Counted from the stretch's first letter, positions 34,734 through 44,469 are shown. The stretch: DNA of 64,000 bases from Streptomyces sp. NBC_01408 (GCF_026340255.1 NZ_JAPEPJ010000003.1:372001-436000), one strand, 5' to 3'. Notes: generated from the letters alone by a model not told the origin. A program made the numbers and translations.

Positions 34734-35825
34734 ATGACCGAATACGAGGCAAGAACCACCCTCTACACCGCGGACGAGCTGCTCAAGGGTTTCCGACCCG
34801 ACGAGGAACTGGGTTTCACGGAGACGCACGACTTCTCCGTCTACCGCAGGTTCGTCAGAGACGGAGAGACCGCGCCGTTCTCGACCGAGGTCCGTCTGCA
34901 GCAGGCTGCGCACGATGCCGGCATCTCAGGCGCCCTCGCGGAGTATCTAAGTACGGCGCCACCGCTCGTCGGAGTGATGGGAGGCCACAAACTGACCCGC
35001 AAGGAACCGGCATACCTCCTGGTAGCGCGCCTCGCGAGGCATCTGACGAGGAAGAATTTCCTCATCGCCACGGGCGGCGGCCCCGGCGCGATGGAGGCTG
35101 CGCACCTGGGCGCGATGTTCGCCCACGCCGATGACGCCATCATGGAGCAGGCGCTGGAGGTAATCGGTGAAATCCCGAAGCTCCCGTTGCTGAAGGGCCC
35201 GCTGTTCGGCGACGACGGCTCGGTCCTTCCCGGCCAGATTAGGAATCTGCAGGATGCTCACCTCTGGCTCAAGGCCGCGTTGCGGGCCAAAAATCTTTGC
35301 CCGCCACAGCATGGCGAGAGCCTTGCCATCCCGACATGGAAATACGGGCAGGAACCCACAACGCCCTTTGCCGCCGTGTATGCGAAGTACTTCCAGAACA
35401 GCATCCGGGAAGAGGCGTTGGTGGCCAAGGCCAAGACGGGAATCATCTACGCACGGGGCGGTGGTGGCACCATCCGTGAGATCTTCCAGGACGTCGAGGA
35501 GAACTACTACGAAGAGAGAACGTCGCTGTTCACGCCGATGATCTTCTTCGATCCCGACGGATACTGGCAGAACGATGTCGACATCGACCCGGAGACCGGG
35601 AGGAACCGACGCCGCCAGGGCATCCAGCTCGATGGCGCGCTGAGTGAGATCTTCAAGATCGCCCGAGCAGGCTATGGGGACACCGCACAGTGCCTTTCGA
35701 AGATCCGGTTCACGGTCGACTTCGACGAGATCGTCAGGCTGTTGCAGAGTCACCGGGACGCCGCCCAGGAGAAGCGCGCACTGATGCTGGAACGCCACGC
35801 AGACCGCCTCTCCGCCGCCCGATGA
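34734..35825 (+). CDS. LOG/SLOG-like Rossmann nucleotide-binding protein
   Basis: The 363-residue protein contains the two LOG signatures. One is ATGGGPGAMEAAHLG (about residues 110-124) and the other is YARGGGGTIREIFQD (about 238-252), a variant of PGGxGTxxE. LOG proteins hydrolyse nucleoside monophosphates, and the wider SLOG superfamily senses or processes nucleotide signals, often in defence or conflict systems. It is larger than a typical LOG (about 190 residues), with an added N-terminal 85 residues and an insertion between the motifs. I prefer ATG 34734 with an AGGTGG five bases upstream over GTG 34725. It pairs with the EEP nuclease upstream. The IS701-family element starts 17 bp after the stop. 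Confidence 0.75.
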   Translation: MTEYEARTTLYTADELLKGFRPDEELGFTETHDFSVYRRFVRDGETAPFSTEVRLQQAAHDAGISGALAEYLSTAPPLVGVMGGHKLTRKEPAYLLVARLARHLTRKNFLIATGGGPGAMEAAHLGAMFAHADDAIMEQALEVIGEIPKLPLLKGPLFGDDGSVLPGQIRNLQDAHLWLKAALRAKNLCPPQHGESLAIPTWKYGQEPTTPFAAVYAKYFQNSIREEALVAKAKTGIIYARGGGGTIREIFQDVEENYYEERTSLFTPMIFFDPDGYWQNDVDIDPETGRNRRRQGIQLDGALSEIFKIARAGYGDTAQCLSKIRFTVDFDEIVRLLQSHRDAAQEKRALMLERHADRLSAAR

Positions 35826-35842
35826 TGACGCTGTCTGGGGTT

Positions 35843-37245
35843 TAGTACTCCAGCAGCGGATCGTGTCCTGAGCTGGTCGTTGTCGTTGTCAGGGCATGGT
35901 GGGGATTGCTGAGGCCCAGGGGTGGGCTGCGGAGTTGGAGTCGGTGTTCACGCAGGTGGCGGGCCAGTTCAGTCGGGCGGATCTGCGGTGGCGAATGCGG
36001 GACTACCTGCGGGGCCTGATGGCTCCCGTGGCCCGGAAGAACGGCTGGCAGCTGGCTGAATACGCAGGTCACCGCACCCCGGACGGGTTCCAGAGACTTC
36101 TGAACTCGAGTGTGTGGGACGCGGACGCACTACGTGACGACGTTCGCGACTACGTCGCCGACAAGCTCGGTCCCGATGGTGTGCTGATCATCGACGACAC
36201 CGGGTTCATCAAAAAGGGCAGCACCTCGGCCGGGGTGGGCCGGCAGTACACCGACACCTCGGGAAAGATCGACAACTGCCAGATCGGGGTGTTCGCCGCC
36301 TATGCCACCAGTCGTGGACGGGCTCTGGTGGACCGGGAGTTGTATCTGCCCAAGGCGTGGACGGGCGACCGGGAACGCTGCCGGGCCGCCAAGATTCCCG
36401 ACGAGCGGGAGTTCGCGACCAAGGGCGACCTCGCGAAGGCCATCGTGACTCGTTGCCTGGCCGCGGGTTTGCCGGCCTCGTGGGTGACGGCGGACGAGGC
36501 CTACGGCCAGGAATGGAGTTCCGGCGCCTACTCGAGGAACTCGGCGTCGGCTATGTGGTGGCAGTACCGAAGTCACAGCAGGTCAAAAGCTTGGCAGGGT
36601 TCTGGAGGATCGACGAGCTGATAGCCCAGGCGCCGGAAGATGCCTGGCAGCGGCTCTCCTGCGGTGACGGAGCGAAAGGGCCGCGGGTCTACGACTGGGC
36701 CAGCGCCAGGCTGCCGTCGATCAGCTTCTTCGATGGTGACGAGCCCACCCATCACCGCTGGATCCTGGCGCGTCGCAGCCTCACCCGACCTGACGAGATC
36801 GCCTACTACTTCGCCTACGCACCCGTGACCTGCACGGTTGAGGATTTGGCGAGGGTGGCCGGCATGAGATGGGCGATCGAGGAGTGCTTCCCGGCCGCGA
36901 AGAACGAGTGCGGCCTGGACGAGTACGAGGTCCGCCGGTATGTGGGCTGGTACCGGCACATCACCCTGGCCATGCTCGCCCACGCCTTACTCGCCGCCCT
37001 GGCCGCCGACGAGGCCGTAAAGGGGGCTGCAGAAACGACCCCACCTGCAACGTCGTCGCTCTCACCGTGGCAGAGATCCGGCGGCTCATGGAACATCTCC
37101 TGCCCCACCACCGAACCCGCCGACCTCACCCACAAGATCACGCACTGAACTGGTCCCACTGGCGCCGACGCCACCAGGCCACAGCCCAACGCAGCCATTA
37201 CCTGAGAAGAACCAGCTCAGGACACGATCCGCTGCTGGAGTACTA
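35843..37245. mobile_element. IS701-family insertion sequence, about 1.4 kb
   Basis: Perfect 35-bp inverted repeats bound the element: TAGTACTCCAGCAGCGGATC starts at 35843 and its complement ends at 37245. The body encodes an IS701-type transposase that needs two frame corrections. The target duplication is ambiguous because the ends lie in TTTAG and CTAAG contexts. Confidence 0.88.
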
Positions 37246-37246
37246 A
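35896..37246 (+). pseudogene. IS701-family transposase, two frameshifts
   Basis: The first frame (ATG 35896) encodes the N-terminal and DDE part with IIDDTGFIKKGSTSAGVGRQ and VTADEAYGQE. At about 36510 the continuation (EFRRLLEELGVGYVVAVPKS to EECFPAAKNECGLDEYEVRR) moves to another frame. Near the GGGGG run at about 37030 it must shift again to reach LTVAEIRRLMEHLLPHH and WSHWRRRHQATAQRSHY, whose stop lies in the right inverted repeat. Full-length relatives are about 420 residues in one frame, so the transposase is probably inactive. Confidence 0.82.
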
Positions 37247-37249
37247 GCG

Positions 37250-37583
37250 AGATGGGTGCGGATCGTTTGAAGATGGTCGGAATCAGGCGGCCTACAACGA
37301 CACCGAAGCGGCCCGGAGCCTGTTCGTCCAGCCAGCCCCGCTCAACCAGACGCTTCAGTTTTCCCCGCGTCCCCTCGATCTTCGCGGTCGCCACCGGCAA
37401 CCCGATCCGTCCCACGATCTGCTTGGCCTGCAACGGGCCCGCCGCATCCGAGACGATCTCCACCTGGGCGCCAGGGTGGCAGCACGACGGCGCATGGGCT
37501 GTCGCATGCACGAAGGCTCCGGTCGGGGACGTCATGAGCAAGGCCCAGTGGGCTGGGGCTGGATGCCCGGTGACGTCGAGCAA
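37250..37583 (-). pseudogene. Truncated helix-turn-helix protein fragment
   Basis: The minus-strand frame from 37583 encodes HPAPAHWALLMTSPTGAFVH and then LQAKQIVGRIGLPVATAKIE and KLKRLVERGWLDEQAPGRFG, a winged-helix type segment seen near streptomycete transposases. The frame runs into the end of the IS701 element at 37245 without its own stop there, so its 3' end seems to have been lost or cut. Function unknown. Confidence 0.35.
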
Positions 37584-37638
37584 TGTTCAGGCACGCGTGC
37601 CCCGAACAGGTGGGGTGGCTAGCCGCAGGCCCTGATGG

Positions 37639-38289
37639 TCAGGCGGGGCGCACTCCTGGCGCCTTTCCCCGCAGTCGGCACTCACCGGTGAACACTCCCG
37701 CGAGGAACTCGCCGAGCGCGGTGAGCGCGCCGTCGGGGTTCAGCCCGTCGGAGTCGGCGCACAGGTGGATGGTCAGGCCGTCGGCGTAGGCGGCGATACG
37801 GGCCGCGGTGGTAGCGGCGTCCGTGGCGGCCGGGACCTCTCCGCACTCCTTGGCGTTGGTGACGGCGGTCGCGATGAGCGAGCGCAGGCGGCGCAGTGCG
37901 GCCGCCTTGACCTCGCCAAGGTGCGGGTCGTCGATCGCGCGGCCCGTGAAGGCGAGGGCGACCCGGCACTCCTGGCGGCGCCGTTCGTCGAGCGGCATGG
38001 TCTCGGCGAGGCCGTCGAGCAGGATGTGCTCGATGCGGGTACCGGCCTTCTCGGCGCGGACGACGAGTTCCGCGAGGCGGTGTTCGACGGTCTCCAGGAT
38101 GTGCCGGTAGGTGAAGAGCAGCATCTCGTCCTTGGTGCGGAAGTAGTGCTGCACGAGGCCGACTGAGATACCGGCTTCGGCGGCCGTCTTGCCGACGGTC
38201 ACCGCGTTCAGGCCCTTGGTCGCGATGAGCCGGCCCGCGGCGGCGGCGACCTGCTGACGACGTTCTTCGTGATCGGCTACGCGAGGCAT
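37639..38289 (-). CDS. TetR/AcrR-family repressor
   Basis: The 216-residue protein has an N-terminal TetR helix-turn-helix (ATKGLNAVTVGKTAAEAGIS, then VGLVQHYFRTKDEMLLFTY, about residues 23-62) and a C-terminal BetI-like ligand domain. ATG 38289. It is divergent from a membrane-anchored serine hydrolase gene, and the 118 bp between them hold a clear palindrome. It therefore probably represses itself and the hydrolase. The ligand is unknown. Confidence 0.9.
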   Translation of the reverse strand: MPRVADHEERRQQVAAAAGRLIATKGLNAVTVGKTAAEAGISVGLVQHYFRTKDEMLLFTYRHILETVEHRLAELVVRAEKAGTRIEHILLDGLAETMPLDERRRQECRVALAFTGRAIDDPHLGEVKAAALRRLRSLIATAVTNAKECGEVPAATDAATTAARIAAYADGLTIHLCADSDGLNPDGALTALGEFLAGVFTGECRLRGKAPGVRPA

Positions 38290-38293
38290 GACG

Positions 38294-38340
38294 TAACCGT
38301 ACCGCCGTATTGCAAAAATAACCGTACAGCCATACGGTAA
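38294..38340. promoter_or_regulatory. Probable TetR operator pair
   Basis: TAACCGTA occurs twice. The right copy forms the palindrome ACCGTA-CAGCCA-TACGGT at 38321-38338. The left copy at 38296 has a weaker second half. They lie immediately upstream of the TetR start and within the divergent promoter region of the serine hydrolase gene. A TTGCAAAAATA stretch between them is unusually AT-rich for this genome and may contain promoter elements. Confidence 0.55.
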
Positions 38341-38407
38341 TCGGGGATTAGGGCCGCCTCTCCATGTCCGGGGGGTGGGGGGGATCGCAAGGGATGGGGT
38401 GCTGGTC

Positions 38408-39985
38408 ATGGGGTCTCGAGGGCATGGTTCGAGGTTAATGCGGGGTGTCCGCGTGGCGGGGCTCGTGCTCCTGGCGTCGCTTGTGCCGACGGTCGCATCC
38501 GCTGCCGGCCCCGCACCTGAGGGGGCGGTGCTCGAGAAGGCGGACCGGTTCGTGCGAGAGCAAAAGGAGCGTGCGGGTGTTCCCGGAGTGGCGTACTCGG
38601 TCGTCCGCGGCGACGAGTTGATCCACAGCGGGACGTACGGGGAGGACGGCCGGGGTGATCCCGTGACCACCCGTACGCCCTTCCTCGTCGGCTCCCTGGC
38701 CAAGCCGGTCACCGCGCTCGCGGTGATGCGACAGGTCGAGGCGGGCAAGGTCGAATTGAACGCGCCGGTACGGCGGTACCTGCCCTGGTTCCATCCGAAG
38801 AGTGAAGGTCAAAAGCCCGTCACCGTACGGCAGCTGCTCAATCAGTCGAGCGGACTGTCCGAGCGGGACGGCATCACGCGCGCCGATCGCTTCGACAACG
38901 AGCCGGGCGGCGTCCAGCGCGTGGCCCGGGACCTGGCTGATGTTTCGCTGTCCGCGGCGCCCGGTGAGCGGCACGAGTACAGCAACGCCAATTACATGCT
39001 GCTCGGGGCGCTGTTGGAGGAGGTCACCGGAAAGCCGTTCGATCAGCAGCTGAGGGAGAACGTGCTGAAGCCGCTGGGCATGGACGGCGCGCTCACCAAC
39101 AGCGAGGAGGCCGAGCGGGCCGCGCTCGCTCCCGGGCACCGGTTCTTCTTCGGTCAGCCGAAGAAGTTCGACTTCGGGTACGACACCTCGGGTGTGCCGT
39201 ACGGCTACTTTGGCGCCAATCTGAAGGACCTGAGCGCCTTCGCCTCTGCTCAACTGACGGGCAGTGGACTGGGCGTGCTGTCCCGGGACGGCTTCCGGCA
39301 GATGCACCAGGGCACGGTCTCCGTCCACGACCGCCATCGCTACGGCTTCGGCTGGCGCGACGACGAAATGGATGGACTGGACGAACGGATGGTGTGGCAC
39401 TCGGGGGCGACCCCCGGCTACCACGGCATCGTGGTCCTGTTGCCCGAGCACGACCTCGCGGTCGTCGTGCAGTACAACGCCGCCGGGCTCGCCAAGGAGA
39501 ACCTGCTCAACAACACCGCGTTCGGGGTCGCCCGCATCCTGCTCGGTGCCGAGCCCCTGTCGGCCGATGAGGACTCGTGGTTGACGTGGATCCTGGTGGT
39601 GCTCGGCACGGTTGCGGCTGTGCTCGCTGCGGCTGTCGGATGGTCGGCATTCCGTGTCATACACCCCCGACGCGGACTGCGTCGCGGCGCCTTGCGGATC
39701 ATGATCGGCGGTGTCGCGGCCATGGCTCTCTGCCTGTTGACTGCCGCAGCCGCCTGCATCATCCTCCCCCAGCAGATGGGCGGGAACTCGAAAGTGGCGT
39801 TGTTGTTTGTGCCGGATGCCGGGTGGCTGCTCGTCGTAGTGACGGCGCTCGCTCTGGTGCTCGCGCCGCTGCGGATGGGTATGACGATCCGGGCGCTGAC
39901 GAGTCTGCGACGGCAGGGCCGGGTCGAGCGGGCCGAACGCGACGCGGCGGAAGTCAGCAGCGTCAATCCGGTGGCGACCAGATGA
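38408..39985 (+). CDS. Membrane-anchored serine hydrolase (class C beta-lactamase family)
   Basis: The 525-residue protein has the catalytic motifs of the family: SLAK (SxxK, in FLVGSLAKPVTAL), EYSNANY (YxN) and WHSGATPGYHG (HxG). The N-terminus (RVAGLVLLASLVPTVASAAG) is a signal peptide, and three hydrophobic helices at the C-terminus anchor the protein with the catalytic domain outside. Relatives include peptidases and esterases acting on peptidoglycan-like substrates; true beta-lactamase activity is not implied. Start chosen at ATG 38408; GTG 38375 or ATG 38438 are alternatives. It is divergent from the TetR gene. Confidence 0.88.
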   Translation: MGSRGHGSRLMRGVRVAGLVLLASLVPTVASAAGPAPEGAVLEKADRFVREQKERAGVPGVAYSVVRGDELIHSGTYGEDGRGDPVTTRTPFLVGSLAKPVTALAVMRQVEAGKVELNAPVRRYLPWFHPKSEGQKPVTVRQLLNQSSGLSERDGITRADRFDNEPGGVQRVARDLADVSLSAAPGERHEYSNANYMLLGALLEEVTGKPFDQQLRENVLKPLGMDGALTNSEEAERAALAPGHRFFFGQPKKFDFGYDTSGVPYGYFGANLKDLSAFASAQLTGSGLGVLSRDGFRQMHQGTVSVHDRHRYGFGWRDDEMDGLDERMVWHSGATPGYHGIVVLLPEHDLAVVVQYNAAGLAKENLLNNTAFGVARILLGAEPLSADEDSWLTWILVVLGTVAAVLAAAVGWSAFRVIHPRRGLRRGALRIMIGGVAAMALCLLTAAAACIILPQQMGGNSKVALLFVPDAGWLLVVVTALALVLAPLRMGMTIRALTSLRRQGRVERAERDAAEVSSVNPVATR

Positions 39986-40568
39986 TCTGCGCCACTTCGT
40001 TTGTAAAACTGCGCAACGGTACGAGTCGTTCCGGCGCCGGTTCGGTGGTCACGCCGGATCGGTACCGAGGAGGGGCCGCACGTCATAGCTGCTGAAGAGG
40101 GTCTCGCCCCCCCACAGTCCTCTCCGGGCTCGACGTATGACGCAAGGGGGGGCGCCTGGGTGTCATCGAGGCGGCAATTCCGGCTGGGAATTCTTGCGCA
40201 CAGCGGCACAGCGGCACGGCGGACGCGGGGGTCAGTCGCGCGAGTTGCCGAAGAGGACGCGGTAGCCGATCAGCAGGATCAGTGAACCGCCGATGGCCGG
40301 GCCCCACGTGGTGAGGTCGAAGAAGTGCTTCTCCACCGGCTTGTCGAGGAACGCGGCCGAAAGTCACCCTCCCCCGCAGCCGGTCCCGCAAGGAATTTAC
40401 TTGCCCTTTACCATCAGGTTGCGGATACTGTCCGTTACCAACAGCAGTCCGGACCGCAAGGTCCGCCGAGAGTGAATGGAGCGCAGGACCCGCAATGGGT
40501 GAACCTCCCAGTCCATGCCGTGCCACGCCTTGCCCGCAGATCTTTCAGCCGGGAGCGGGGGTGGCACG
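39986..40568. other. Intergenic region with a short membrane-protein remnant
   Basis: On the minus strand, 40232-40360 reads as FLDKPVEKHFFDLTTWGPAI followed by a hydrophobic helix GGSLILLIGYRVLFGN and a stop. It looks like the tail of a membrane protein but has no start and a stop just upstream. I see no other gene. The right part contains a GGGAGCGGGGGTGG just before the GTG of the CNNM gene, its ribosome site. Confidence 0.35.
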
Positions 40569-41906
40569 GTGACCGAAGTCCTGCTGCTGCTCCTCGCCCT
40601 GGCACTGACGCTGGCGTGTGCGGTGTTCGTCGCCGCCGAGTTCTCCCTCACCACCGTCGAGCGCAGTGAGCTCGAGCGTGCCACTGCCGCCGGTGAGCGT
40701 GGCGCCGAAGGCGCCCTGAAGGCCGCCAAGCGCCTCACCTTCCAGCTGTCCGGTGCCCAGCTCGGCATCACGGTGACCTCGCTGGTGATCGGCATGCTCG
40801 CCGAGCCGTCCGTCTCCGCGCTCCTGCGCGGCCCGCTGGAGGCCGCCGGCCTGCCCGCCGGTGCGGTATCGACCACCGCGACCCTGCTGGGCGTCGCCAT
40901 CTCCACGGTCGTCCTGATGGTCGTCGGTGAGCTGGTGCCGAAGAACTGGGCGATCTCCCGCCCGCTGGCCGTCGCCAAGGTCGTCGCCGGCCCCCAGCGC
41001 GCCTTCACCGCCGCCTTCGGACCGCTGATCCGGCACCTCAACAGCACGGCGAACCGCCTCGTGCGCCGCTTCGGCCTGGAGCCCGCCGAGGAGCTGGCCT
41101 CCGCCCGCACCCCCGAGGAACTGGTCGCCCTGGCCCGCCACTCCGCCCGCGAGGGCGCGATCGAGGCCGACTCGGCCGAGCTGTTCGTACGGACCCTGCA
41201 CCTGGCGGAGCTGACCGCGGAGAACGTCATGACGCCGCGGGTCGACGTCCAGGCCCTGGAACTCCACGCCACCGCCGCCGACGCCGCGAATCTGACCCTG
41301 GCGACCGGCCTGTCCCGCTTCCCCGTCTACCGCGACACCCTCGACGAGGTCGTCGGCACCATCCACATCCGCGACGTCCTGGACCTCGACGAGGACAAGC
41401 GCCTGCTGGTCTCGGTGGCGGACCTGATGACCTCCGCACTGCTGGTGCCGCACTCGCTGCCCGTCGACACCCTGCTGGGCCGGCTGCGCAAGGCCCGCAC
41501 CATGGCCGTGGTCATCGACGAGTACGGCGGCACCGCGGGCGTGGCCACCGTCGAGGACATCGTCGAAGAGGTCGTCGGAGAGGTCCGCGACGAGCACGAC
41601 CCGATAGAGGTCCCCGACCTCATCGAAGGACCCGACTCCGACGGCCGCAAGGTGTGGGAAGCGGACGGAAGCGTCCGCCTCGACCAGCTGGAAGAGATCG
41701 GATTCGACGCGCCCGAAGGCCCATACGAGACGCTCGCCGGCCTCATCGCCACCCGCCTGGAACGCATCCCCGTGGAAGGCGACACCATACCCGTGGACGG
41801 CTGGGAGCTGGTCGTGCTCGACATAGAACACCACCGCGCCGACCGCGTCCTGATCACCGCACCCGCCACCGACGAAGACACCGTCTCCACGGAGGAGACC
41901 CGATGA
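40569..41906 (+). CDS. CNNM/HlyC-CorC-type CBS-domain membrane protein
   Basis: The 445-residue protein has an N-terminal CNNM (DUF21) domain with three to four membrane helices (AAEFSLTTVERSELERA, LGITVTSLVIGMLAEPSVSA, VVGELVPKNWAISRP), a CBS pair (NVMTPRVDVQAL, then GTIHIRDVLDL, and VIDEYGGTAGVATVEDIVEE), and a C-terminal CorC_HlyC transporter-associated domain (about 365-435). The family is linked to magnesium or cobalt efflux; the old haemolysin label is misleading. Start is GTG 40569 (VTEVLLLLLALALTLA). It is coupled to the second CNNM gene by a four-base overlap. Confidence 0.9.
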   Translation: MTEVLLLLLALALTLACAVFVAAEFSLTTVERSELERATAAGERGAEGALKAAKRLTFQLSGAQLGITVTSLVIGMLAEPSVSALLRGPLEAAGLPAGAVSTTATLLGVAISTVVLMVVGELVPKNWAISRPLAVAKVVAGPQRAFTAAFGPLIRHLNSTANRLVRRFGLEPAEELASARTPEELVALARHSAREGAIEADSAELFVRTLHLAELTAENVMTPRVDVQALELHATAADAANLTLATGLSRFPVYRDTLDEVVGTIHIRDVLDLDEDKRLLVSVADLMTSALLVPHSLPVDTLLGRLRKARTMAVVIDEYGGTAGVATVEDIVEEVVGEVRDEHDPIEVPDLIEGPDSDGRKVWEADGSVRLDQLEEIGFDAPEGPYETLAGLIATRLERIPVEGDTIPVDGWELVVLDIEHHRADRVLITAPATDEDTVSTEETR

Positions 41907-42928
41907 CCGCCCTCCAGCTGCTGATCGGCGCCTTCACACTGATCACTAACGCCTTCTTCGTCGCAGCCGAGTTCGCCCTGATCTCCGTACGCCGCAGCCA
42001 GATCGAACCCGCCGCCGACAAGGGCGACCGGCGGGCGAAGACCACCCTGTGGGCCCTGGAACACCTCTCCGCCATGATGGCCACCGCCCAGCTCGGCATC
42101 ACCGTCTCCTCCCTGGTCCTGGGCGCAGTCGCCGAACCGGCCATCGCACACCTCCTCGAACCGCCCTTCCACGCGATGGGCGTGCCCGAGGCGCTGATCC
42201 ACCCCATCGCGTTCGTCATCGCCCTCACGCTCGCCACCTACCTGCACATGCTGGTCGGCGAAATGGTGCCCAAGAACATCGCGCTCGCCGCCCCCGCACC
42301 CACCGCACTCCTCCTCGGACCACCGCTCGTCGCCCTCACCCGCGCACTGCGCCCGTTCGTGTTCGGCATCAACGCCTTCGCCAACACCCTGCTACGCCTG
42401 CTCAAGGTCGAGCCGAAGGACGAGGTCGGCTCCGTCTTCACCGACGACGAACTCGCCCGGCTCGTGAAGGACTCCAGCGCCGCCGGCTTCCTTGCCCCCG
42501 AGGGCAGCGAACGACTCAGGGACGCGCTCCAGCTGGGTACGCGCCCCGTGGGCGAGGTGATGGTTCCCCTCGGCCAGGTGGCGACCGTCGGGCACGACAT
42601 CACCCCCCGGAGCCTGGAGCGCGTAGCCGCAGACCGCGGCTTCTCCCGCCTGCCCGTCACCGGGCCCAGCCAGGAGATCCTCGGCTACCTCCACATCAAG
42701 GACGCCCTGGCCGCCCCCGACCGCACGACGCCGTTCCCGCGCGCCGCAATGCGCCCCGTCATCAAGGTCACCCACGACACCCCGCTGGACGACACCATGA
42801 CCGCCATGCGCGCAGCCGGCACCCACCTCGCCGCCGTCACCCACGCCGACTCCACCGTCATCGGCTTCGTCACCATGGAAGACCTCCTCGAGGAACTCGT
42901 CGGCACCGACCACGACGCCCAGGACTGA
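41903..42928 (+). CDS. Second CNNM-type CBS-domain membrane protein
   Basis: The 341-residue paralogue of the preceding gene has a CNNM domain (FFVAAEFALISVRRSQIEPA, QLGITVSSLVLGAVAEPAIA, VGEMVPKNIALAAPAP) and a CBS pair (VGEVMVPLGQVATV, ILGYLHIKDAL, VIGFVTMEDLLEELVG), but it lacks the C-terminal CorC_HlyC domain. Its ATG overlaps the upstream stop by four bases. Such pairs are common in Streptomyces and probably act as a heteromer in divalent-cation transport. Confidence 0.9.
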   Translation: MTALQLLIGAFTLITNAFFVAAEFALISVRRSQIEPAADKGDRRAKTTLWALEHLSAMMATAQLGITVSSLVLGAVAEPAIAHLLEPPFHAMGVPEALIHPIAFVIALTLATYLHMLVGEMVPKNIALAAPAPTALLLGPPLVALTRALRPFVFGINAFANTLLRLLKVEPKDEVGSVFTDDELARLVKDSSAAGFLAPEGSERLRDALQLGTRPVGEVMVPLGQVATVGHDITPRSLERVAADRGFSRLPVTGPSQEILGYLHIKDALAAPDRTTPFPRAAMRPVIKVTHDTPLDDTMTAMRAAGTHLAAVTHADSTVIGFVTMEDLLEELVGTDHDAQD

Positions 42929-43047
42929 CCCAGCCCCACAGAGATGGCCGGCACCCGATCCGGGTGCCGGCCATCGGCGTATCCGGCTACGCCCGTGCGG
43001 CGGCTGTCGGGGCGACCTTCCCAGCCCACAGCTGACCACTGTGATCT

Positions 43048-43254
43048 AGGCCGTTGACCTGACCGCAAGCGGTGACCAGCAGGTGCTGGTCACCGCTTGC
43101 GCGTTCAGCCCCGCGAACACCAGGCGGCGCTCGCCCTGCGCGGGGTGGCACCGGCCCTGGAGTGCGGTCAGCTATCAGCGGCCGACACCACACTCCCGGC
43201 GCCCAAAGGCGCGTCGGAGCAGTGGAGTTGGACGTCAGTGGGGTCTGGTATGCA
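43048..43254. repeat. Long palindrome plus conserved flank, copy 1 of a dispersed repeat
   Basis: A perfect palindrome with 17-bp arms and a 2-bp centre lies at 43065-43100 (GCAAGCGGTGACCAGCA, GG, complement). About 150 bp after it, ending in GTCAGTGGGGTCTGGTATG, match 59030-59178 at roughly 80 percent. The other copy keeps the palindrome with a compensatory pair change (GCAAGCTGTGACC with GGTCACAGCTT). Copy 1 lies 120 bp after the CNNM pair, so the stem could end its transcripts. No protein frame is supported in 42929-43353. Confidence 0.7.
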
Positions 43255-43353
43255 TGGAGCTATGACGAGCCTCAGATCATGTGCGGAATATTCTGAGGCA
43301 TAAAACCGTGTACCCTCTGGGGAGTTGGACTCGCCAGGGCTGGAGGTGGGCAC

Positions 43354-44466
43354 GTGCGCGACCAGAAGAGTTTGGTTGCGGATCCCGGGATGCTCACGCT
43401 GGCCCGTGACTCACGCGGCTGGACACAGTCCGAACTTGCCGACGAGCTGACACGTCTTGATGGCAGCCGCATCACCCAGGGGTACGTCAGCCGAGCCGAA
43501 GCCGGCCGCATCCCCGTCAAGGACGGGCGCGTGCAGCTGTTCGCCGACGCCCTGCGCTACACCGCTGACATCCTGTGCCGCGCCACTGAGACGTCCGGGA
43601 CAGGTGTCGGACTGGTGCACCACCGCAAGCGCGCCTCCTTGGGGGCGCCCGCCCTGCGTCGGATCCATGCGACGTTGGCGCTCACCCGGCTCCAGGTCGA
43701 CAGCCTGGCCTGGGCAGCGGACCTCCATCGCAATAACCGGTTTCGGCGCGTGGAGGTCAACGACTTCGACACTCCCGCGGACGCGGCGGAGACGATGCGT
43801 GAGGAGTGGAACGTCCCCGCAGGGCCGATCGAGGACATGGTCGCCCTGCTCGAAGATGCCGGCGCTCTGGTCGTAGTCCGGGATCTCTGCACCACCGAGC
43901 TCGACGCCGTGAGCCAGTGGCCCCCCGGCGGATACCCGTTGATCTTGCTCAACTCACATGCACCAGGGGATCGTTCACGCTTCAGCCTGGCGCACGAGCT
44001 GGGTCATCTGGTGATGCACGACGAGCCGGGTGAGGGACGCGTGCAGGAGGACCAGGCCAATCGGTTCGCTGCCGAGTTCCTCATGCCCCATGACGCGGTG
44101 CTGCCCGAGCTGAAGCCAGGCATCGACGTGTCCCGTCTGCTGGACCTCAAGGCCCGGTGGGGGGTGTCTATGGCGGCTCTCATCAGGCGGGCCATGGACT
44201 TGGGAGTCATCAGCGAATGGCACTACCGCACGCTCATGGTCGAGTTGTCCGCCCTCGGCTACCGCACCGCCGAGCCGACCACTATCCGGCGCGAAACCCC
44301 GCGCCACCTCGCTCAAGCCGTCACCCGGCTTGAGCAGCAGCTCCACCTCAGTCCGACCGAGACCGCCCACCTGGCGGGCCTGGGTCGCGAGGAGTTCCAC
44401 GAGATCTACTTGTGCGCTTCCTCTCCGTCCGGCCACAAGGACGTGCCGGACTCTTCTGCGAGGTGA
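43354..44466 (+). CDS. XRE regulator fused to ImmA/IrrE metallopeptidase
   Basis: The 370-residue protein has an N-terminal XRE helix-turn-helix (LARDSRGWTQSELADELTRL, residues 16-70) and a C-terminal ImmA/IrrE (DUF955) zinc peptidase with HELGH at 214-218 and a downstream EDQANRFAAEFLMP supplying the third ligand. Proteins of this layout control mobile elements, toxins or stress genes by cleaving themselves or a partner repressor. GTG start at 43354 with GGAGGTGGG about 5 bases upstream. The next gene follows three bases after the stop, so the two are an operon and the neighbour is the likely target of regulation. Confidence 0.9.
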   Translation: MRDQKSLVADPGMLTLARDSRGWTQSELADELTRLDGSRITQGYVSRAEAGRIPVKDGRVQLFADALRYTADILCRATETSGTGVGLVHHRKRASLGAPALRRIHATLALTRLQVDSLAWAADLHRNNRFRRVEVNDFDTPADAAETMREEWNVPAGPIEDMVALLEDAGALVVVRDLCTTELDAVSQWPPGGYPLILLNSHAPGDRSRFSLAHELGHLVMHDEPGEGRVQEDQANRFAAEFLMPHDAVLPELKPGIDVSRLLDLKARWGVSMAALIRRAMDLGVISEWHYRTLMVELSALGYRTAEPTTIRRETPRHLAQAVTRLEQQLHLSPTETAHLAGLGREEFHEIYLCASSPSGHKDVPDSSAR

Positions 44467-44469
44467 TTC

